Assembly (NCBI GenBank): GCA_963741525.1
Contig: CAVUIW010000027.1
Location: 186,001 to 250,000 of the forward strand
Length of the DNA: 64,000 nt
Source of the DNA: JANNSX01 sp963741525
GTDB lineage: Bacteria; Pseudomonadota; Alphaproteobacteria; Rhizobiales; Hyphomicrobiaceae
Reading direction: 5' to 3'
A program made the position numbers and the translations under genes. Shown here piece by piece: positions 9,619-21,661 of this stretch; position 1 is the stretch's first letter; each line of letters starts with the position of its first letter. Under the pieces are notes generated by a model, which made no database searches, was not told the origin of the DNA, and was given only the letters and a program-made list of their open reading frames with translations.

Positions 9619-9888
9619 TCAGTTGACGACGATGGCCCCGTCGACGTAGCGGAACTCGCGGGGGCTGACCAGTCCTTTATGGGCGACGCGCACGCTGTTG
9701 AGGGCGCCGTCCAGATTATGCGCCCAGAAGTCCAAGAAATTCAGGAGCCGCGGCAGCTTGGGGAAGAGATCGTAGTCCTGCCAGATGTAGGTTTGCAGGA
9801 GCTTTGGGTGATCCGGCAGGTGATAGAGGATCTCGGCCGTCGTCAGGCCGTAGCCGAGGAGCTGCTTCTCGAAATCGCGGTCTGCCAT
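9619..9888 (-). CDS. usg: Usg family protein
   Basis: 89-residue protein of the small alphaproteobacterial Usg family, named after the ORF upstream of trpF in Caulobacter. Typical features are LGYGLTTAEILYHLPDHP near the N-terminus, YIWQDYDLFPKLP in the middle and the C-terminal FRYVDGAIVVN. Function is unknown. Start chosen at the ATG at 9886-9888 (MADRDFEKQL), preceded at a short distance by GGGAAGAG; the frame extends further but without similarity. Here it is not next to trp genes: it stands between the DUF900 hydrolase and the CCA transferase. No signal peptide or membrane helix is visible. Confidence 0.88.
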   Translation of the reverse strand: MADRDFEKQLLGYGLTTAEILYHLPDHPKLLQTYIWQDYDLFPKLPRLLNFLDFWAHNLDGALNSVRVAHKGLVSPREFRYVDGAIVVN

Positions 9889-10023
9889 GTGCTCTTCCCT
9901 TGCACGAGTCGAGATGGGGAATGCTAGGCTGAATCGGAGCCACACTGACAGAAAAAAATGAATGATTTCATTCCGTTAGCAGCCTCGCATTCCGGCTGCT
10001 GACAGATTGCGGCGCAACACGGA

Positions 10024-11238
10024 TTATTGCGCTGCAGCGAGGCGCGCCCGCGCCAGATCGAGAAGGCCTGCACGGTCGAGTTGGAAACCGCCAGCGACCC
10101 ACGCGTCCTCGATCTCGGTCAAAAGCACGCCGAGCGCCGGACCAGGTACCGCCCCCAGCGCAATGAGATCGCGACCGCGCAAGGGAAATGTTCGCGGGGT
10201 CGCGTCACGGGCGAGTGCGGCCATGGTTTGCCAGGCCGTATCGGTGCTCGCCACACCCGACTGCGCCCAGGCGAGCATCAGACGATCACGGAAAGCAACG
10301 GCGCCAAGCCGATACAGCAGCTGCTCGCCGGCCGCCACATCGGCCGGGAACGGCTTGTGTAGAGTATCCGCCAGAGCGAGCAGCCGATCGCGCTCGTGCC
10401 CCGGCAGCTTCAGCCGATCGAGCAATCGCTGCGCATCCTCCGCGACACCGATGGCGAGCGCGCCGATGCGGAGCACCGGATCGGGCTCCGCGCCGAGCGC
10501 CTGCTCCTGCGCCACGACGCGTGCGAGCCGCGTCAACCTCGGCACGCCGGTGAGATCGGCCAAGAGACCGTGCCCGAGCATCACCTCGAGAACCGGCATG
10601 GCCTTCCGCGCCACCAGCAACCGCGTCAGCTCGGCATGAATGCGCTCGCCCGAAAGCCTCGCGAGCCCAGCCCGCTCGGCGACGCATGCGCGCAAGCCTT
10701 CGGCATCGATCTCGCCATTGCCGTAGGTCGCCGTGAACCGGAAGAACCGCAGGATGCGCAGATAGTCCTCCCGAATTCGCTCCGTCGCGCTGCCGATGAA
10801 GCGCACATGCCGCGCGCTGAGGTCTTCCAGTCCACCGACATGATCGATGACGGTGCCATCCGCCTCGCAAAACAGCGCATTGATCGTGAAATCGCGTCGC
10901 TTGGCATCCTCCGCCCAGTCGCTCGTGAAATCGACGCGGGCATGCCGGCCGAAGGTTTCCACATCCTTCCGCAGCGTCGTCACCTCGTAGGGCGCATGAT
11001 GGCTGACGACCGTCACCGTGCCGTGCTGCAATCCGGTCGGCACGGCCTTGAGCCCCGCGCGCCTGGCCAGCGCCATCACGGTTTCGGGATGCGCATTGGT
11101 CGCCATGTCGATGTCTTTGACGGCTTCGCCCAGCAGCGAATTGCGGACCGCGCCGCCGACGACGCGCACCGCGTGGCCGTCGATACTGAGCGCTTGAAAG
11201 ACAGCGACCGTCGCCGGGTCGCTCAGCCACGGTCGCAT
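10024..11238 (-). CDS. cca: CCA tRNA nucleotidyltransferase
   Basis: Class II nucleotidyltransferase, 404 residues, that adds or repairs the 3' CCA of tRNA in the cytosol (poly(A) polymerase I is the alternative within the same superfamily; length and layout favour a CCA enzyme). The catalytic pair is in VVGGAVRNSLLG...KDIDMATN (D42 and D44), followed by the RRDFTINALF motif and the ERIREDYLRILRFFRF RNA-binding neck. The ATG at 11236-11238 is taken as start; an in-frame GTG at 11272-11274 would add twelve residues. It is last in a four-gene operon: DUF1285, Nudix, DUF6111, cca. Confidence 0.94.
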   Translation of the reverse strand: MRPWLSDPATVAVFQALSIDGHAVRVVGGAVRNSLLGEAVKDIDMATNAHPETVMALARRAGLKAVPTGLQHGTVTVVSHHAPYEVTTLRKDVETFGRHARVDFTSDWAEDAKRRDFTINALFCEADGTVIDHVGGLEDLSARHVRFIGSATERIREDYLRILRFFRFTATYGNGEIDAEGLRACVAERAGLARLSGERIHAELTRLLVARKAMPVLEVMLGHGLLADLTGVPRLTRLARVVAQEQALGAEPDPVLRIGALAIGVAEDAQRLLDRLKLPGHERDRLLALADTLHKPFPADVAAGEQLLYRLGAVAFRDRLMLAWAQSGVASTDTAWQTMAALARDATPRTFPLRGRDLIALGAVPGPALGVLLTEIEDAWVAGGFQLDRAGLLDLARARLAAAQ

Positions 11239-11279
11239 CCCGAAGCCGGCCCGCCGCGCGGATCCCGGCACCAGATGAG

Positions 11280-11543
11280 CTATGGCTCGACATGGCCGGG
11301 GACAATTTGGCCATCCTTGTAGACGGACGGCACGTAGCGGCTTCCGGGCTCGTTGCGGTTGAGCTGCAGGTGCGTGATCAGCACGATGGCGGTCAGGACG
11401 GTGCCGGCCGCCGCCAGCGTCACGATCGGCAGCTTCGTCAGCACCTGGTCGAGGGTGTCGCCGCTCCGCACCCGCGCGACCGCCGCATAGATGACGGCCG
11501 GCAGCGCCATCAGGAACACGACCAACAGGACGAACCTCAACAT
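11280..11543 (-). CDS. DUF6111-type small membrane protein
   Basis: 87 residues with two transmembrane helices: about 3-23 (FVLLVVFLMALPAVIYAAVA) and 40-60 (IVTLAAAGTVLTAIVLITHL), then a polar tail ending YKDGQIVPGHVEP. The product is predicted to be in the inner membrane; function unknown. The start overlaps the end of the Nudix gene by seven bases, a sign of translational coupling, and cca follows after 41 bases. Assignment to DUF6111 rests on length, topology and this gene order, which I know from related Hyphomicrobiales. Confidence 0.8.
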   Translation of the reverse strand: MLRFVLLVVFLMALPAVIYAAVARVRSGDTLDQVLTKLPIVTLAAAGTVLTAIVLITHLQLNRNEPGSRYVPSVYKDGQIVPGHVEP

Positions 11544-12199
11544 GGAGGATCAAGCCTCTCCGACAGATTGCGCACCATGCCCGCCGTGACGCCCCAGATG
11601 CGCCGCTCGTGATAGCGAATATCATAGTATCGCCGCAGACGCCCCCGCCATTCGGCCTCTTCGACCTTGTGATTGCGCCGGTCGATGAGAAAAGCGAGCG
11701 GCACCTCGAAAACATCGGCCACTTCTTGCGGATTGGGACGCGCCTCGAAGGCCGCATCAATCAGGGCGACGACCGGCAGAATGCGATAGCCCGTGCCGGT
11801 CTGGTAGGTGTCGAGATAGCCGAGCGGCTCGGCATGCTTGGGCAAAAGCCCGATCTCCTCCTCGGCCTCGCGGAGCGCGGCGGCGAGCGGTGAAGCGTCC
11901 GTTGGGTCGACCTTGCCACCCGGAAAGGCCACTTGCCCGGCATGGGACGACATATGATCGGGGCGCTGCGTGAGCACTACGCTCAGCGCGCCCGCGCGCT
12001 CGATGACCCCGACGAGAACGGCTGCGGGTTTCAGTGGAAAGCCCGGTTCGCCAAAGCCCGGAAACGACTCGTTCAGGTCGTGATCCCCGCGCAAAAGTTG
12101 TATGCGCGGGTCAGCCGCGGGGTTGCCCGGCTCGGCCGCGAGCCGCTCAGCCGCCAGCCGGCGGAAACCGGAAAGCGAGAGGTCGAGATGCGCCGTCAT
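11537..12199 (-). CDS. Nudix hydrolase, CoA pyrophosphatase type
   Basis: 220 residues. Cytosolic Nudix enzyme of the NudL/CoA-diphosphatase subgroup, expected to cut coenzyme A or its esters to 3',5'-ADP and phosphopantetheine. The diagnostic upstream motif SSHAGQVAFPGGKVDP is followed by the Nudix box ALREAEEEIGLLP with the metal-binding glutamates. The C-terminal part (WGVTAGMVRNLSERL) is typical of the subgroup. The start ATG overlaps the stop of the DUF1285 gene in an ATGA, and the 3' end overlaps DUF6111, so the four genes are one transcription unit. The frame is intact. Confidence 0.93.
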   Translation of the reverse strand: MTAHLDLSLSGFRRLAAERLAAEPGNPAADPRIQLLRGDHDLNESFPGFGEPGFPLKPAAVLVGVIERAGALSVVLTQRPDHMSSHAGQVAFPGGKVDPTDASPLAAALREAEEEIGLLPKHAEPLGYLDTYQTGTGYRILPVVALIDAAFEARPNPQEVADVFEVPLAFLIDRRNHKVEEAEWRGRLRRYYDIRYHERRIWGVTAGMVRNLSERLDPPC

Positions 12200-12798
12200 T
12201 CCACGGCCTCGGCCGGTGCCATGGGGAAGAACTGGCCGCGACTCCAGAGGCCGAACAGTCGCTCAGCCCCAACCGTTTCGACATCGCCGAGATCCACGAG
12301 CTCCAGGTAGACCGCGCGCGTCGCGAGCGCCTCGAGCCCGTGGCGTAGGGCGAAGTAAGGTTTTGGCGCGCCTGTCATTTTATCCTGGCCAAAGCGGATC
12401 GGATGATCCAGTCCCGGCTCGATCAGATCGTCGAGATTGCTGCGCAGGCTCAGGGCCCGCGCGCTGCCCTCGCCCGCGGACCAGAGCTCGACCGCCAAGA
12501 GCGGTGCGTCCTCGACCGCGACAGCGACCTTTTCGACCGGCGTTACAAGGTAATGCTTGCCATCGGCCTCCCGCCTCAGGATGCTGGCGAAGAGCTTGAC
12601 GAGGGCCGGCCGCCTTATCGCGCTCCCCAGGTAATGCCAGTCCCCATCGACGGTGATCTTGAGACCGATATCGGCCGTAGTCGAAGGATTCCACGTTTCC
12701 AACGGTGGCCGGCGGCCGTTCGCGGAGGATTGGATCAGCTCGGCCAGACCCTTGAGGCGCGGATCTGCCGGAATCTGGCCCTCTATGCCCAACGTCAT
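12196..12798 (-). CDS. DUF1285 domain protein
   Basis: 200 residues of the DUF1285 family: soluble, no signal peptide, function unknown. Family-typical segments are ITVDGDWHYLGSAIRRPALV, FASILRREADGKHYLVTP and the C-terminal GLWSRGQFFPM. The frame is open far upstream, but that extension is antisense to moxR; the ATG at 12796-12798 (MTLGIEGQIP) fits the family. It is the first gene of the DUF1285-Nudix-DUF6111-cca operon and is divergent from moxR across a 135-base promoter region (12799-12933). Confidence 0.9.
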   Translation of the reverse strand: MTLGIEGQIPADPRLKGLAELIQSSANGRRPPLETWNPSTTADIGLKITVDGDWHYLGSAIRRPALVKLFASILRREADGKHYLVTPVEKVAVAVEDAPLLAVELWSAGEGSARALSLRSNLDDLIEPGLDHPIRFGQDKMTGAPKPYFALRHGLEALATRAVYLELVDLGDVETVGAERLFGLWSRGQFFPMAPAEAVE

Positions 12799-12933
12799 CG
12801 ACACCAATCCTGGGCCGAATGGCCACAGCCCCGACGGCAACGCGGGACCGGGCCGAGACCATAAACACGATTGTGACGAATTCCCAGGCCTACAGTCTTT
12901 GTGAAATCCGCCGAGGAGCCCTATAGTCGCCGC

Positions 12934-13930
<997 letters not shown>

Positions 13931-13949
13931 GTCTGCCAAGAGAGGGCGC

Positions 13950-14910
13950 GTGGCGATCCTAAGAAGTGGCGGCACCGGCCGCCAGATGGTCGACCTGCAG
14001 ACGGGGGCGCTCGCGCTCGCCGACCGCTTGCCCGCGCTCGTGCTCGAAGCGCGCCGCGTCGCCATGACCGTCATGTTCGGCATCCACGGCCGCCGCCGCG
14101 CCGGACCCGGCGAGACCTTCTGGCAGTTCCGCCAGCTCGAGCAGGGCGACGCGCGGCAGCTGATCGACTGGCGCCGCTCGGCCTCCTCCGACCGCCTGTT
14201 CGTGCGCGAGCGCGAATGGGAGGCGGCGCACACGGCTTGGCTGTGGGCGGATCAATCGCCTTCGATGGTGTTCAAAAGCGATCTCGCCAGCACGACGAAG
14301 CAGGATCGCGCGCTCGTTCTGATGCTCGCCATGGCCGAACTCTTGATCGAGGGCGGCGAGCGCGTCGGCGTGATGGGCATGACCACGCCGTCGGCCCAGC
14401 GCCATCCGGCCGAGCGCATCGCCGAGAAACTGTTCGAGGAGATCGGCCGCCGGCCGCGCCATGCCGAGCCTGCCGCCCGACATCACCATGGGCCGCTTCT
14501 CCGAGTGCATTCTCGTCAGCGATTTCCTGGAGCCGATCGAGGTCATCGCCGAGCGCATCGGCACCTTCGCCGGCCAGGGCGTGCGCGGCCATCTCGTGCA
14601 GGTGCTCGATCCGGCCGAGGAGACGCTGCCCTACGACGGCCGCGTCGAGTTCCTCGATCTGGAAGGCGGCGAGGCCATGCTGTCGGAATGGACCGAGGGC
14701 ATCCGCGAGCAGTATCGCGAGCGGCTCGAAGCCCATCGGCTGGCGCTGCGTCAGCTCGCCGACCGGATGCAGTGGTCGCTGCTGCTGCATCGGACCGACC
14801 GGCCGCCGGAGCAGGCGATGCTCGCGCTCCACCGGCACATCAGCGAGGGCATGCATCACGCCGGTGCGTTGTCGCGCTCCATGCATCAGGCGTCGGAGGC
14901 CTCGGCATGA
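13950..14910 (+). CDS. DUF58 domain protein; one-base frameshift
   Basis: About 319 residues. DUF58 proteins have a von Willebrand A-like fold and almost always follow a MoxR gene; they are believed to be its client or partner. The hallmark GDARQLIDWRRSASSDRLFVRERE is at about residues 64-88. The GTG at 13950, with AGAGG just upstream, gives the start. The frame shifts at about 14455 (an extra base in CCGCGCCATGCC) and continues as AMPSLPPDITMGRFSECILVSDFLEP, the expected C-terminal half. The stop TGA at 14908-14910 overlaps the next gene's ATG. There is no transmembrane helix. Confidence 0.9.
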
Positions 14911-17730
14911 GCGGCCTGACATTCCTCAGCCCCTGGATCCTGCTCGCGCTCGCCGCGCTGCCGGCCATCTGGTGGCTGCTGCGGACGACACCGCCCTCCC
15001 CGCAACGCGTGCGGTTTCCGGCGGTGCGGCTGCTCAAGGGCCTCGTGGCGCGGCGCCAGACGCCGGCCCGCAGCCCCTGGTGGCTGACGCTGATCCGGAT
15101 GCTCGCCGCAACCCTCGTCATCCTGGCGCTGGCCGAGCCGGTCCTCAACGCCGACACGCGGCAGGCCCAGGGCGACGGCCCGCTCGCCATCGTGCTCGAC
15201 AATGGCTGGGCGGCGGCCGCGCATTGGAGCGAGCGCGGCGAAATGCTGGGGATGCTGATGGACGAGGCCGAGCGCCAGGGCCGTCCCGTCGTCGTGGTGT
15301 CGACGGCCGCGAACTCGACCGCGACCCCGATGCTCGAAGCGCCGCGCGAGGCCCGCGCGCGCTTGCTGGCGCTCGTGCCCTCCCCGCTCGCGCCGGATCG
15401 CATGAAGGCGGCCGAGCTGCTCGCAGACTCCGGCACCAAGCCCGGCCAGATCACCTGGCTCACCGATGGCCTCGATCACGGCAGCGGCCGCGCCTTCGCC
15501 GAGAAGCTCGTGGAGATCGCGGGCGGCGCCTCGCGCGTGACGATCGTCACGCCGGGCAGCGAGGGCCAGCCGATCGCCATCCGCTACAACAAGGCGGGCT
15601 CCGGCGCGCTCGAAGGCCGAGGTGCTGAGCCCCGGCACTGTCACGCGCGACGGCCTCGCCGTCGCTTTGTCGAGCCGTGGCGACCGGCTGAGCGAGGCGC
15701 GGTTCTCGCTGACCTCCGGCGAAACCACCGAAGGCTTCACCTTCGACCTGCCCTTGGAGTTGCGCAATCAGGTCTCGCGCATCGAAATCGTCGGCGAGCG
15801 CTCGGCCGGTGCCGTGCAGCTGCTCGATGCCGGCACGCGCTGGAACCGCATCGGCCTCGTCTCCGGCGCCTCGCGCGAGAAGGCGCAGCCGCTGCTCTCG
15901 CCGCTGCATTATCTGGAACGCGCGCTCGGCCCCTTCGCCGAACTCGTGAAGGAGGATGCGGCGAGCCAGGCCAATCCGGTCGACAGTCTGTTGAAGCAAG
16001 GCGTCACCGTCCTGATCCTCGCCGACATCGGCAAGCTCGTCGGCGGGACGCTCGAAGCGACCGAGAAATGGATCGAGGAAGGCGGCGTGCTCGTGCGCTT
16101 CGCCGGTCCGCGTCTCGAACAAGGCGGCGACGAGCTGCTGCCCGTGGCGCTCCGAACCGGCGGGCGCTCGCTCGGCGGCGCGCTCTCCTGGAGCGAGCCG
16201 CAGCCGCTCACGCCCTTCGACGAGACGAGCATCTTCGCGGGTCTGCAGATCCCCGAGGACGTGCGCGTCAACCGGCAGGTGCTCGCCGATCCGGCGCTGA
16301 TGGGCGACGAGACGCTCGTCTGGGCGCGGCTCGCCGACGGCACGCCGCTCGTCACGGCGACCAAGCGCAAGCAGGGCTATCTCATCCTCTTCCACATCAC
16401 CGCCAACACCGATTGGTCGAACCTGCCGATCTCCGGCATGTTCGTCGACATGCTGCAGCGGATCACGGCGCTGACCGGGCTCGCCAGCATCGAGGGGCAC
16501 GAGCGCCGGGGCCTCGCAGGCCGAAAGCGAGCGGCTGCTCGCCCCCGTGCAGACGCTCAACGGCTATGGCGAGCTCGGGCCGCCGCCGGCGACCGCCCGT
16601 CCGCTGCCGATCGAGGAGGGCATCGTGCTCGCCCCCGATGCCTCCCATCCGCCGGGCTTCTACGGCCCGCCCGGCAAGCTTCGCGCACTCAACACGATCG
16701 ATGCGCGCTCCAAGCTCGAACCGCTTGCCGCGATGCCGCAGGGCGTCGCCGTCACCGCCTATCAGGGCGCGGAGGCGACCGTGCTGAAGCCGAACTTCCT
16801 CGCCATTGCGCTCGGGCTGATCTTCCTCGACGTGATCGCGGTGCTGCTGCTGCAGCTCGGGATCTTCCGGCGGCCGGCGCGCGCCGCGACGGCCGCTGCG
16901 TTCTGCTCGGCGCTCGCTTCGGTGTTCGCCGGTCAGCCGATCGATGCGCGTGCCCAGACCACGGCACCCTCCGCCGCCGACACCTTCGCGCTCGAAGCCG
17001 GGCCTGCGCTCGCGCCTCGCCTATGTCGTGACCGGCGATACCGAGACCGACGACACCGCCCATCGCGGCCTCCAGGGGCTCAGCACCATCCTGCAGGCGC
17101 GCACCGCCTACGAGCCGGCCGAGCCCATGGGCGTCGATATCGAGCGGGACGAGCTGACCTTCTTCCCCGTGCTCTACTGGCCGATCCGCCCCGATGCCCG
17201 CGAGCTGTCGGACGCCGCCGCCGCCAAGATCGACAGCTACATCAAGAACGGCGGCATGATCGTGTTCGACACGCGCGATGCGCTGGAAGCCCTGCCGCAG
17301 ATCGGCGGCCTGACGAGCGGCGGCACGGAGGCGCTGCGCCGCGTCGTCGGCAAGCTCGACATTCCCGCCCTGGCCCCGGCGCCTCCCGAGCATGTCATCA
17401 CCAAATCCTTCTATCTGCTGCGCACATTTCCCGGCCGCTACGATACCAGCCCGCTCTGGGTCGAAACCGATCCCGAGGCCGACGAGGATTCAGGGCAGGG
17501 CCGGCGCATCGACGGCGTCAGCTCCATTCTCATCACCTCCAACGATCTCGCCGGCGCCTGGGCGATCGATGAGAACGGCTGCGCCGCTCTACGCGGTCGT
17601 GCCCGGCGGCGAGGAGCAGCGCGAGTGGGCCTACCGCGTCGGCGTCAACATCGTGATGTATGCGCTGACCGGCAACTACAAGGCCGATCAGGTGCATGTG
17701 CCGGCGCTGCTCGAGCGGCTCGGCCAGTAG
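14907..17730 (+). CDS. DUF4159 domain membrane protein with BatA-like N-terminus; at least four frameshifts
   Basis: Reconstructed length about 940 residues. The N-terminus (MSGLTFLSPWILLALAALPA) has the BatA-type first helix, and a second helix follows at about 60-80 (LIRMLAATLVILALAEPVLN). A glutamine-amidotransferase-like region and another membrane helix (FLAIALGLIFLDVIAVLLLQ) come next, and the C-terminal DUF4159 domain runs from RLAYVVTGD to the end (FFPVLYWPIRPDA, YDTSPLWVETD). One-base insertions near 15617, 16510, 17013 and 17580 break the frame; removing each restores continuous family-like sequence to the TAG at 17728-17730. ATGA overlap with DUF58. Function unknown; it is probably an envelope component working with MoxR/DUF58. 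Confidence 0.88.
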
Positions 17731-17739
17731 GAAGTCCAA

Positions 17740-19843
17740 ATGAACTGGTCGATTGAGCTCAGCCCTCTCGTCTCCTGGAACCTGCTGATCGCCGCGGCGG
17801 CGGTCGCGGGCGTGCTGGCGCTCGCGCTGCTGTTCCGGCGCAGCCGGGGCGCGCCGCTGCGCATTTTGAGCCTTGCCGCCCTCCTCGCCGCACTCGCCAA
17901 TCCGACGCTCCGCCAGGAGGAGCAGCAGGGCCTCTCCAACATCGCCGTCGTCGTCGTCGACAAGAGCCTGAGCCAGACGCTGGCCCAGCGCGGCGAGCGG
18001 ACGGCCGCCGTCCGCCGGGCTCTCACCGAAAGCCTCGGCGCGACCAAGGATCTCGACGTCCGCTGGGTCGAGGTCGCCGATCCCGACGGCACCGGCAAGG
18101 ACGGCACCAAGCTGTTCGGCGAGCTGGCGCGTGCGCTCTCGGGCGTGCCGCCCGAGCGCCTCGCCGGCATCGTGCTGATGACCGACGGCCAGGTGCACGA
18201 CGCGCCCAAATCGATCCGCGAGCTCGGCATCGATGCGCCCGTGCACGCGCTCCTGACCGGCGCCGAGGGCGAGTTCGACCGGCGCATCGGCATCATCAAG
18301 GCGCCGCGCTTCGGGCTCGTCGGCAGCGAGGCGATGGCCGAGCTGAAAATCGAGGAGCAAGGCAGCGGCGCGGCGGCCGGCACGCCCGCCGACGTCACCA
18401 TTCGCCGCGAGGCGCTGCCCGACATCACACAGACGGTCATCGTCGGCGAAAAATTCGAGGTGCCGATCGGCTTCCCGCATGCCGGGCCCAACATCGTCGA
18501 GATCGAGCTGAAGCCTATTCCAGGCGAGCTGACGGAGGCGAACAACCGGCTGGTGCTTTCGGTCGAAGGCGTGCGCGAGAACCTGCGCGTGCTGCTCGTC
18601 TCGGGCGAGCCGCATGCGGGCGAGCGCACCTGGCGCAATCTCTTGAAGTCGGATGCCGCCGTCGACCTCGTGCACTTCACCATTCTGCGCCCGCCCCACA
18701 AGCAGGACGGCACGCCCATCAACGAGCTGTCGCTGATCGCCTTCCCGACGCGCGAGCTGTTCCAGGAGAAGCTGGAAGAGTTCGACCTCATCATCTTCGA
18801 CCGCTACGAGCGGCTCGGCATCCTGCCGCCGATCTACATCGACAACATCGCCCGCTTCGTCGAGGAGAAGGGCGGCGCGGTGCTGATCGCGGCCGGCGAG
18901 GAGTATGCGTCGCCCGGCAGCATCTACAATACGCCGCTGGCGCAGGTGCTGCCCGCGGAACCGACCGGCGAGGTCGTCGAGGAGGCCTACCGGCCGCGCC
19001 TGACCGCCGCGGCGAGCGCCATCCCGTGACGCGCGGCCTCGCAAGGCGCCTCCACCACCGATCCCAAATGGGGCCGCTGGTTCCGTCTCGTCTCCGTCGG
19101 CCCGCCGAGCGGCGAGGTCCTGATGCAGGGTCCGGGCGACCGGCCGCTGCTGATCCTCGACCGCAAGGGCCAGGGCCGCATCGCGCTCATGCTCTCCGAT
19201 CACGCCTGGCTGTGGGCGCGCGGGCTCGATGGCGGCGGGCCGCACACCGATCTGCTCCGCCGCATGGCGCACTGGCTGATGAAGGAGCCCGACCTCGAGG
19301 AGGAGCGGCTCTCGGTCAAATCGCAAGGGCTGAAGCTCACCGTCGAGCGCCGCAGCATGTCGGACAAGGTGCCGCCGGTGACGCTGCAGGCGGCCGACGG
19401 CACGACCATCGAGGTGCAGCCGCAGCCGGTGCCGGGCGATCCCGGGCTCTTCCGCGCCGAGACGATGGTGACACGAGCCCGGTTTCTACAAGGCCGCGTC
19501 CGGCGAGCTATCGGCGGTGGCGCTGGCGGGCGCCGCCAACAATCGCGAGATGGCGGAAGTGGTGACGACGGCTTCGAAGCTCCTGCCGCTGACCGAGAGC
19601 TCGGGCGGCGGCGTCTATTTCACGGCCAGCGCACCCGGCGCCTCGCCCTCGAGCCCGACGCTCCCGCGCGTCTCGATGCTGAAGTCGGCCCGCCTCATGC
19701 ACGGCGCGGGCTGGATGGGGTTCCGCGATCGCGACGCGCATCTGACGACCGGCATCAGGCTCTATCCGCTGTTCACGGGCTTTGCCGCGCTCGCCGGGCT
19801 ACTCGGCCTCATCTCGCTCGCCTGGTGGCGCGAGGGGCGGTAG
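17740..19843 (+). CDS. Large membrane protein of the MoxR operon (VWA/amidotransferase-like); three indels
   Basis: About 700 residues once repaired. Two N-terminal helices (LIAAAAVAGVLALALLFRR; LRILSLAALLAALANP), a VWA-like region with VVVVDKSLS and IVLMTDGQVHD (a metal-site-like DxS and TDG), then a class I glutamine-amidotransferase-like domain (LRVLLVSGEPHAGERTWRN; LIIFDRYERLGILPP), and a C-terminal helix (LFTGFAALAGLLGLISLAWW). The amidotransferase catalytic cysteine is not evident. Two compensating indels near 19010 and 19040 and an insertion near 19475 interrupt the frame; the TGA at 19027-19029 is an artefact of the first. Last gene of the moxR operon, ten bases after DUF4159. Function unknown. 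Confidence 0.85.
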
Positions 19844-19910
19844 ACCAAAGCATCGGTGCGATCCCGGTTGCATTCCGGCTCTAGGCCTGGCAACGACCTC
19901 CCTTGTGGCC

Positions 19911-20047
19911 GCCCCTCACCCTCCCCTCTCCCCGCTGAAGCGGGGAGAGGCAGACGCGCGGTGCGTCCCTGACATGTGAGTTGAGCACGGCGCTTGGCCT
20001 GCCTCTCCCCGTAGCGCACGAACGGGGAGAGGGGAGGGTGAGGGGCA
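19911..20047. repeat. Inverted pair of CCCCTCACCCTCCCCTCTCCCC repeats
   Basis: Two copies of a purine/pyrimidine-skewed repeat in opposite orientation, each with its own small hairpin (CTCCCCGCT-gaa-GCGGGGAG at 19930-19948; CTCTCCCCG..CGGGGAGAG at 20003-20031). Together they make a large imperfect palindrome between the moxR operon and the amidase gene. Such repeats are widespread in GC-rich proteobacteria. The remainder of 19844-20137 holds nothing else that I can recognise. Confidence 0.7.
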
Positions 20048-20137
20048 GCTGCAGTGAAAGTGCACACCCCGAACCCTGAGTCGCACCGCAAAATGGGCGA
20101 TCTGCCGGTCGTCCTACGCCACAGCACCGCGCGTCCC

Positions 20138-21577
20138 TCACCCCGCCGCATGCACGCCCGGCCGCCGGTGCCACCAGGGGGCGGCGACCTCGAACTGGCC
20201 GGCGAGATCGAACAGCATCGCCTCATCCGCCGGACGGCCGACGAGCTGGACGCCGATCGGAACCCTGAGTCGACGACATGCCGAGCGGCAGGCTCATGGC
20301 CGGCTGGCCCGAGACGTTGAAGGCAAACATGAAAGGGATTGTCCTCGCCCATCGGCCCGGCATTGTAGGCGTCGATGTCCATGGACATATCGTAATAGCC
20401 GAGCTTGCGCGTGCCCTGGGGCAGCGTCGGCAGCAGCACCGCATCGAAGCGGGCCATCTGCGATAGCGATCTGGCGAGAGGCCATGCGGCAGGCGGCGAT
20501 ATCTGGCCGCATGCTGGAGCCGGTAATGCGCTTGCCCTTCTCCTTCGAGGTCCAGATGACCCGCGTCAGCTCGTCCTCCTTGACCGGCCGGCCGACGACG
20601 CCGGCGATGTAGTCGAAATAGCTCGCCGTCTCGACCTGGATGATGCCGTTGTAGGCGTTCCAGACCGGCTCGAAATCGTAGTTGAAATCGAACTCATCGA
20701 CATAGTGGCCGAGGCTCTCGGCGATCTTTGGCCGCGCCCATCACCGCCGCCTTCACGTCCGCCGAGACGCCGTCGCCGCGCGGGTTCGACACGGAGACGC
20801 CGAATCTCAGACCCTGCCGCCCGCGCGTCACCTCGGAGAGATAGGGCGCCGTCGGCCGCGCCGTGTTGTAGGGATCGCCCGGCAGCGCGCCCTCTTGCGC
20901 ATCGAGAAACGCCGCGCTGTCGCGCACGCTCCGCGAGACGCAGAAGAAGTGGGCGCCGCCATGCCAGAAGTCGGCGGCGTCGGGCGCGAAAGTGATGCGG
21001 CCCCGCGAGGGCTTCAGGCCCACGAGCCCGTTGATGGCGGCAGGCACGCGGATCGAGCCCGCGCCGTCGCTCGCATCCGCCATCGGCAGGATGCCGGCCG
21101 CGACCGCCACTGCCGAACCGCCACTCGAACCGCCGGGCACCAGGCTCGTATCCCATGGGTTCTTGGTGACACCCCGGAACGGCGGCTCGGTCGACAGGCA
21201 CCAGCCGAACTCCGGCACGTTGGTCTTGCCGACGAGGATGAACCCCGCCTGCTCGGTCCGCCTCGTGATCTCGCTGTGGTGGTCGGGAACGATGTCCTTG
21301 AGGTAGCTGCAGCTCCCCGTCGAGGGCACGCCCGGCCAGGAGGTGAAGAGGTCCTTGGCGAGCCAGGGCACGCCGGCGAAGGGGCCGTGCCTGGGTGGGC
21401 CGCGGCACGTTTGCGGGCCTGCTCGTAGGCCTTGATGGTGACGGCGTTGAGCTTGGGGTTCAGCGCCTCGATGCGGGCGATCACCGTCTCGACCAGCTCG
21501 GCTGAGGAGACATGCCCCTCCCTCACCTGCTCGGCTAGCCCTAAGGCATCAAAGCGATCGAATTCGGCGAAAGGCAT
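20138..21577 (-). CDS. Amidase (amidase signature family); about five frameshifts
   Basis: Amidase-signature hydrolase, about 479 residues after repair, that hydrolyses an unidentified amide. The Ser-Ser-Lys triad is visible as WLAKDLFTSWPG (Lys), the glycine/serine-rich GGSSGGSAVAVAAG, and DGAGSIRVPAAINGLVGLKPSRGR. The C-terminal part reads FDAVLLPTLPQGTRKLGYYD and, at the end, IGVQLVGRPADEAMLFDLAGQFE. Start ATG at 21575-21577 with GAGGAG seven bases upstream. Probable indels lie near 21390 (a deletion) and 20735, 20462, 20317 and 20265 (insertions). It could be a GatA-like or a catabolic amidase; no gatB or gatC is nearby, which argues for the latter. Confidence 0.88.
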
Positions 21578-21661
21578 GGGCGCACTCCTCGACAAGGGAC
21601 ACTGCCGCAGTTAGGGTCTTTCCGTTCGTCATTCAACACCCCACTTCCTTGGTTTGTCGCG

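Noticed and set aside
17533..19326. 597-codon minus-strand frame opposite the MoxR-operon membrane protein
   Set aside because: Shadow frame with low-complexity Arg/Asp/Leu composition; the plus strand continues the operon.
19844..20137. Short ORF reading LTLPSPRSCATGRG through the repeat region
   Set aside because: This peptide is the well-known translation of a widespread intergenic repeat and not a protein.
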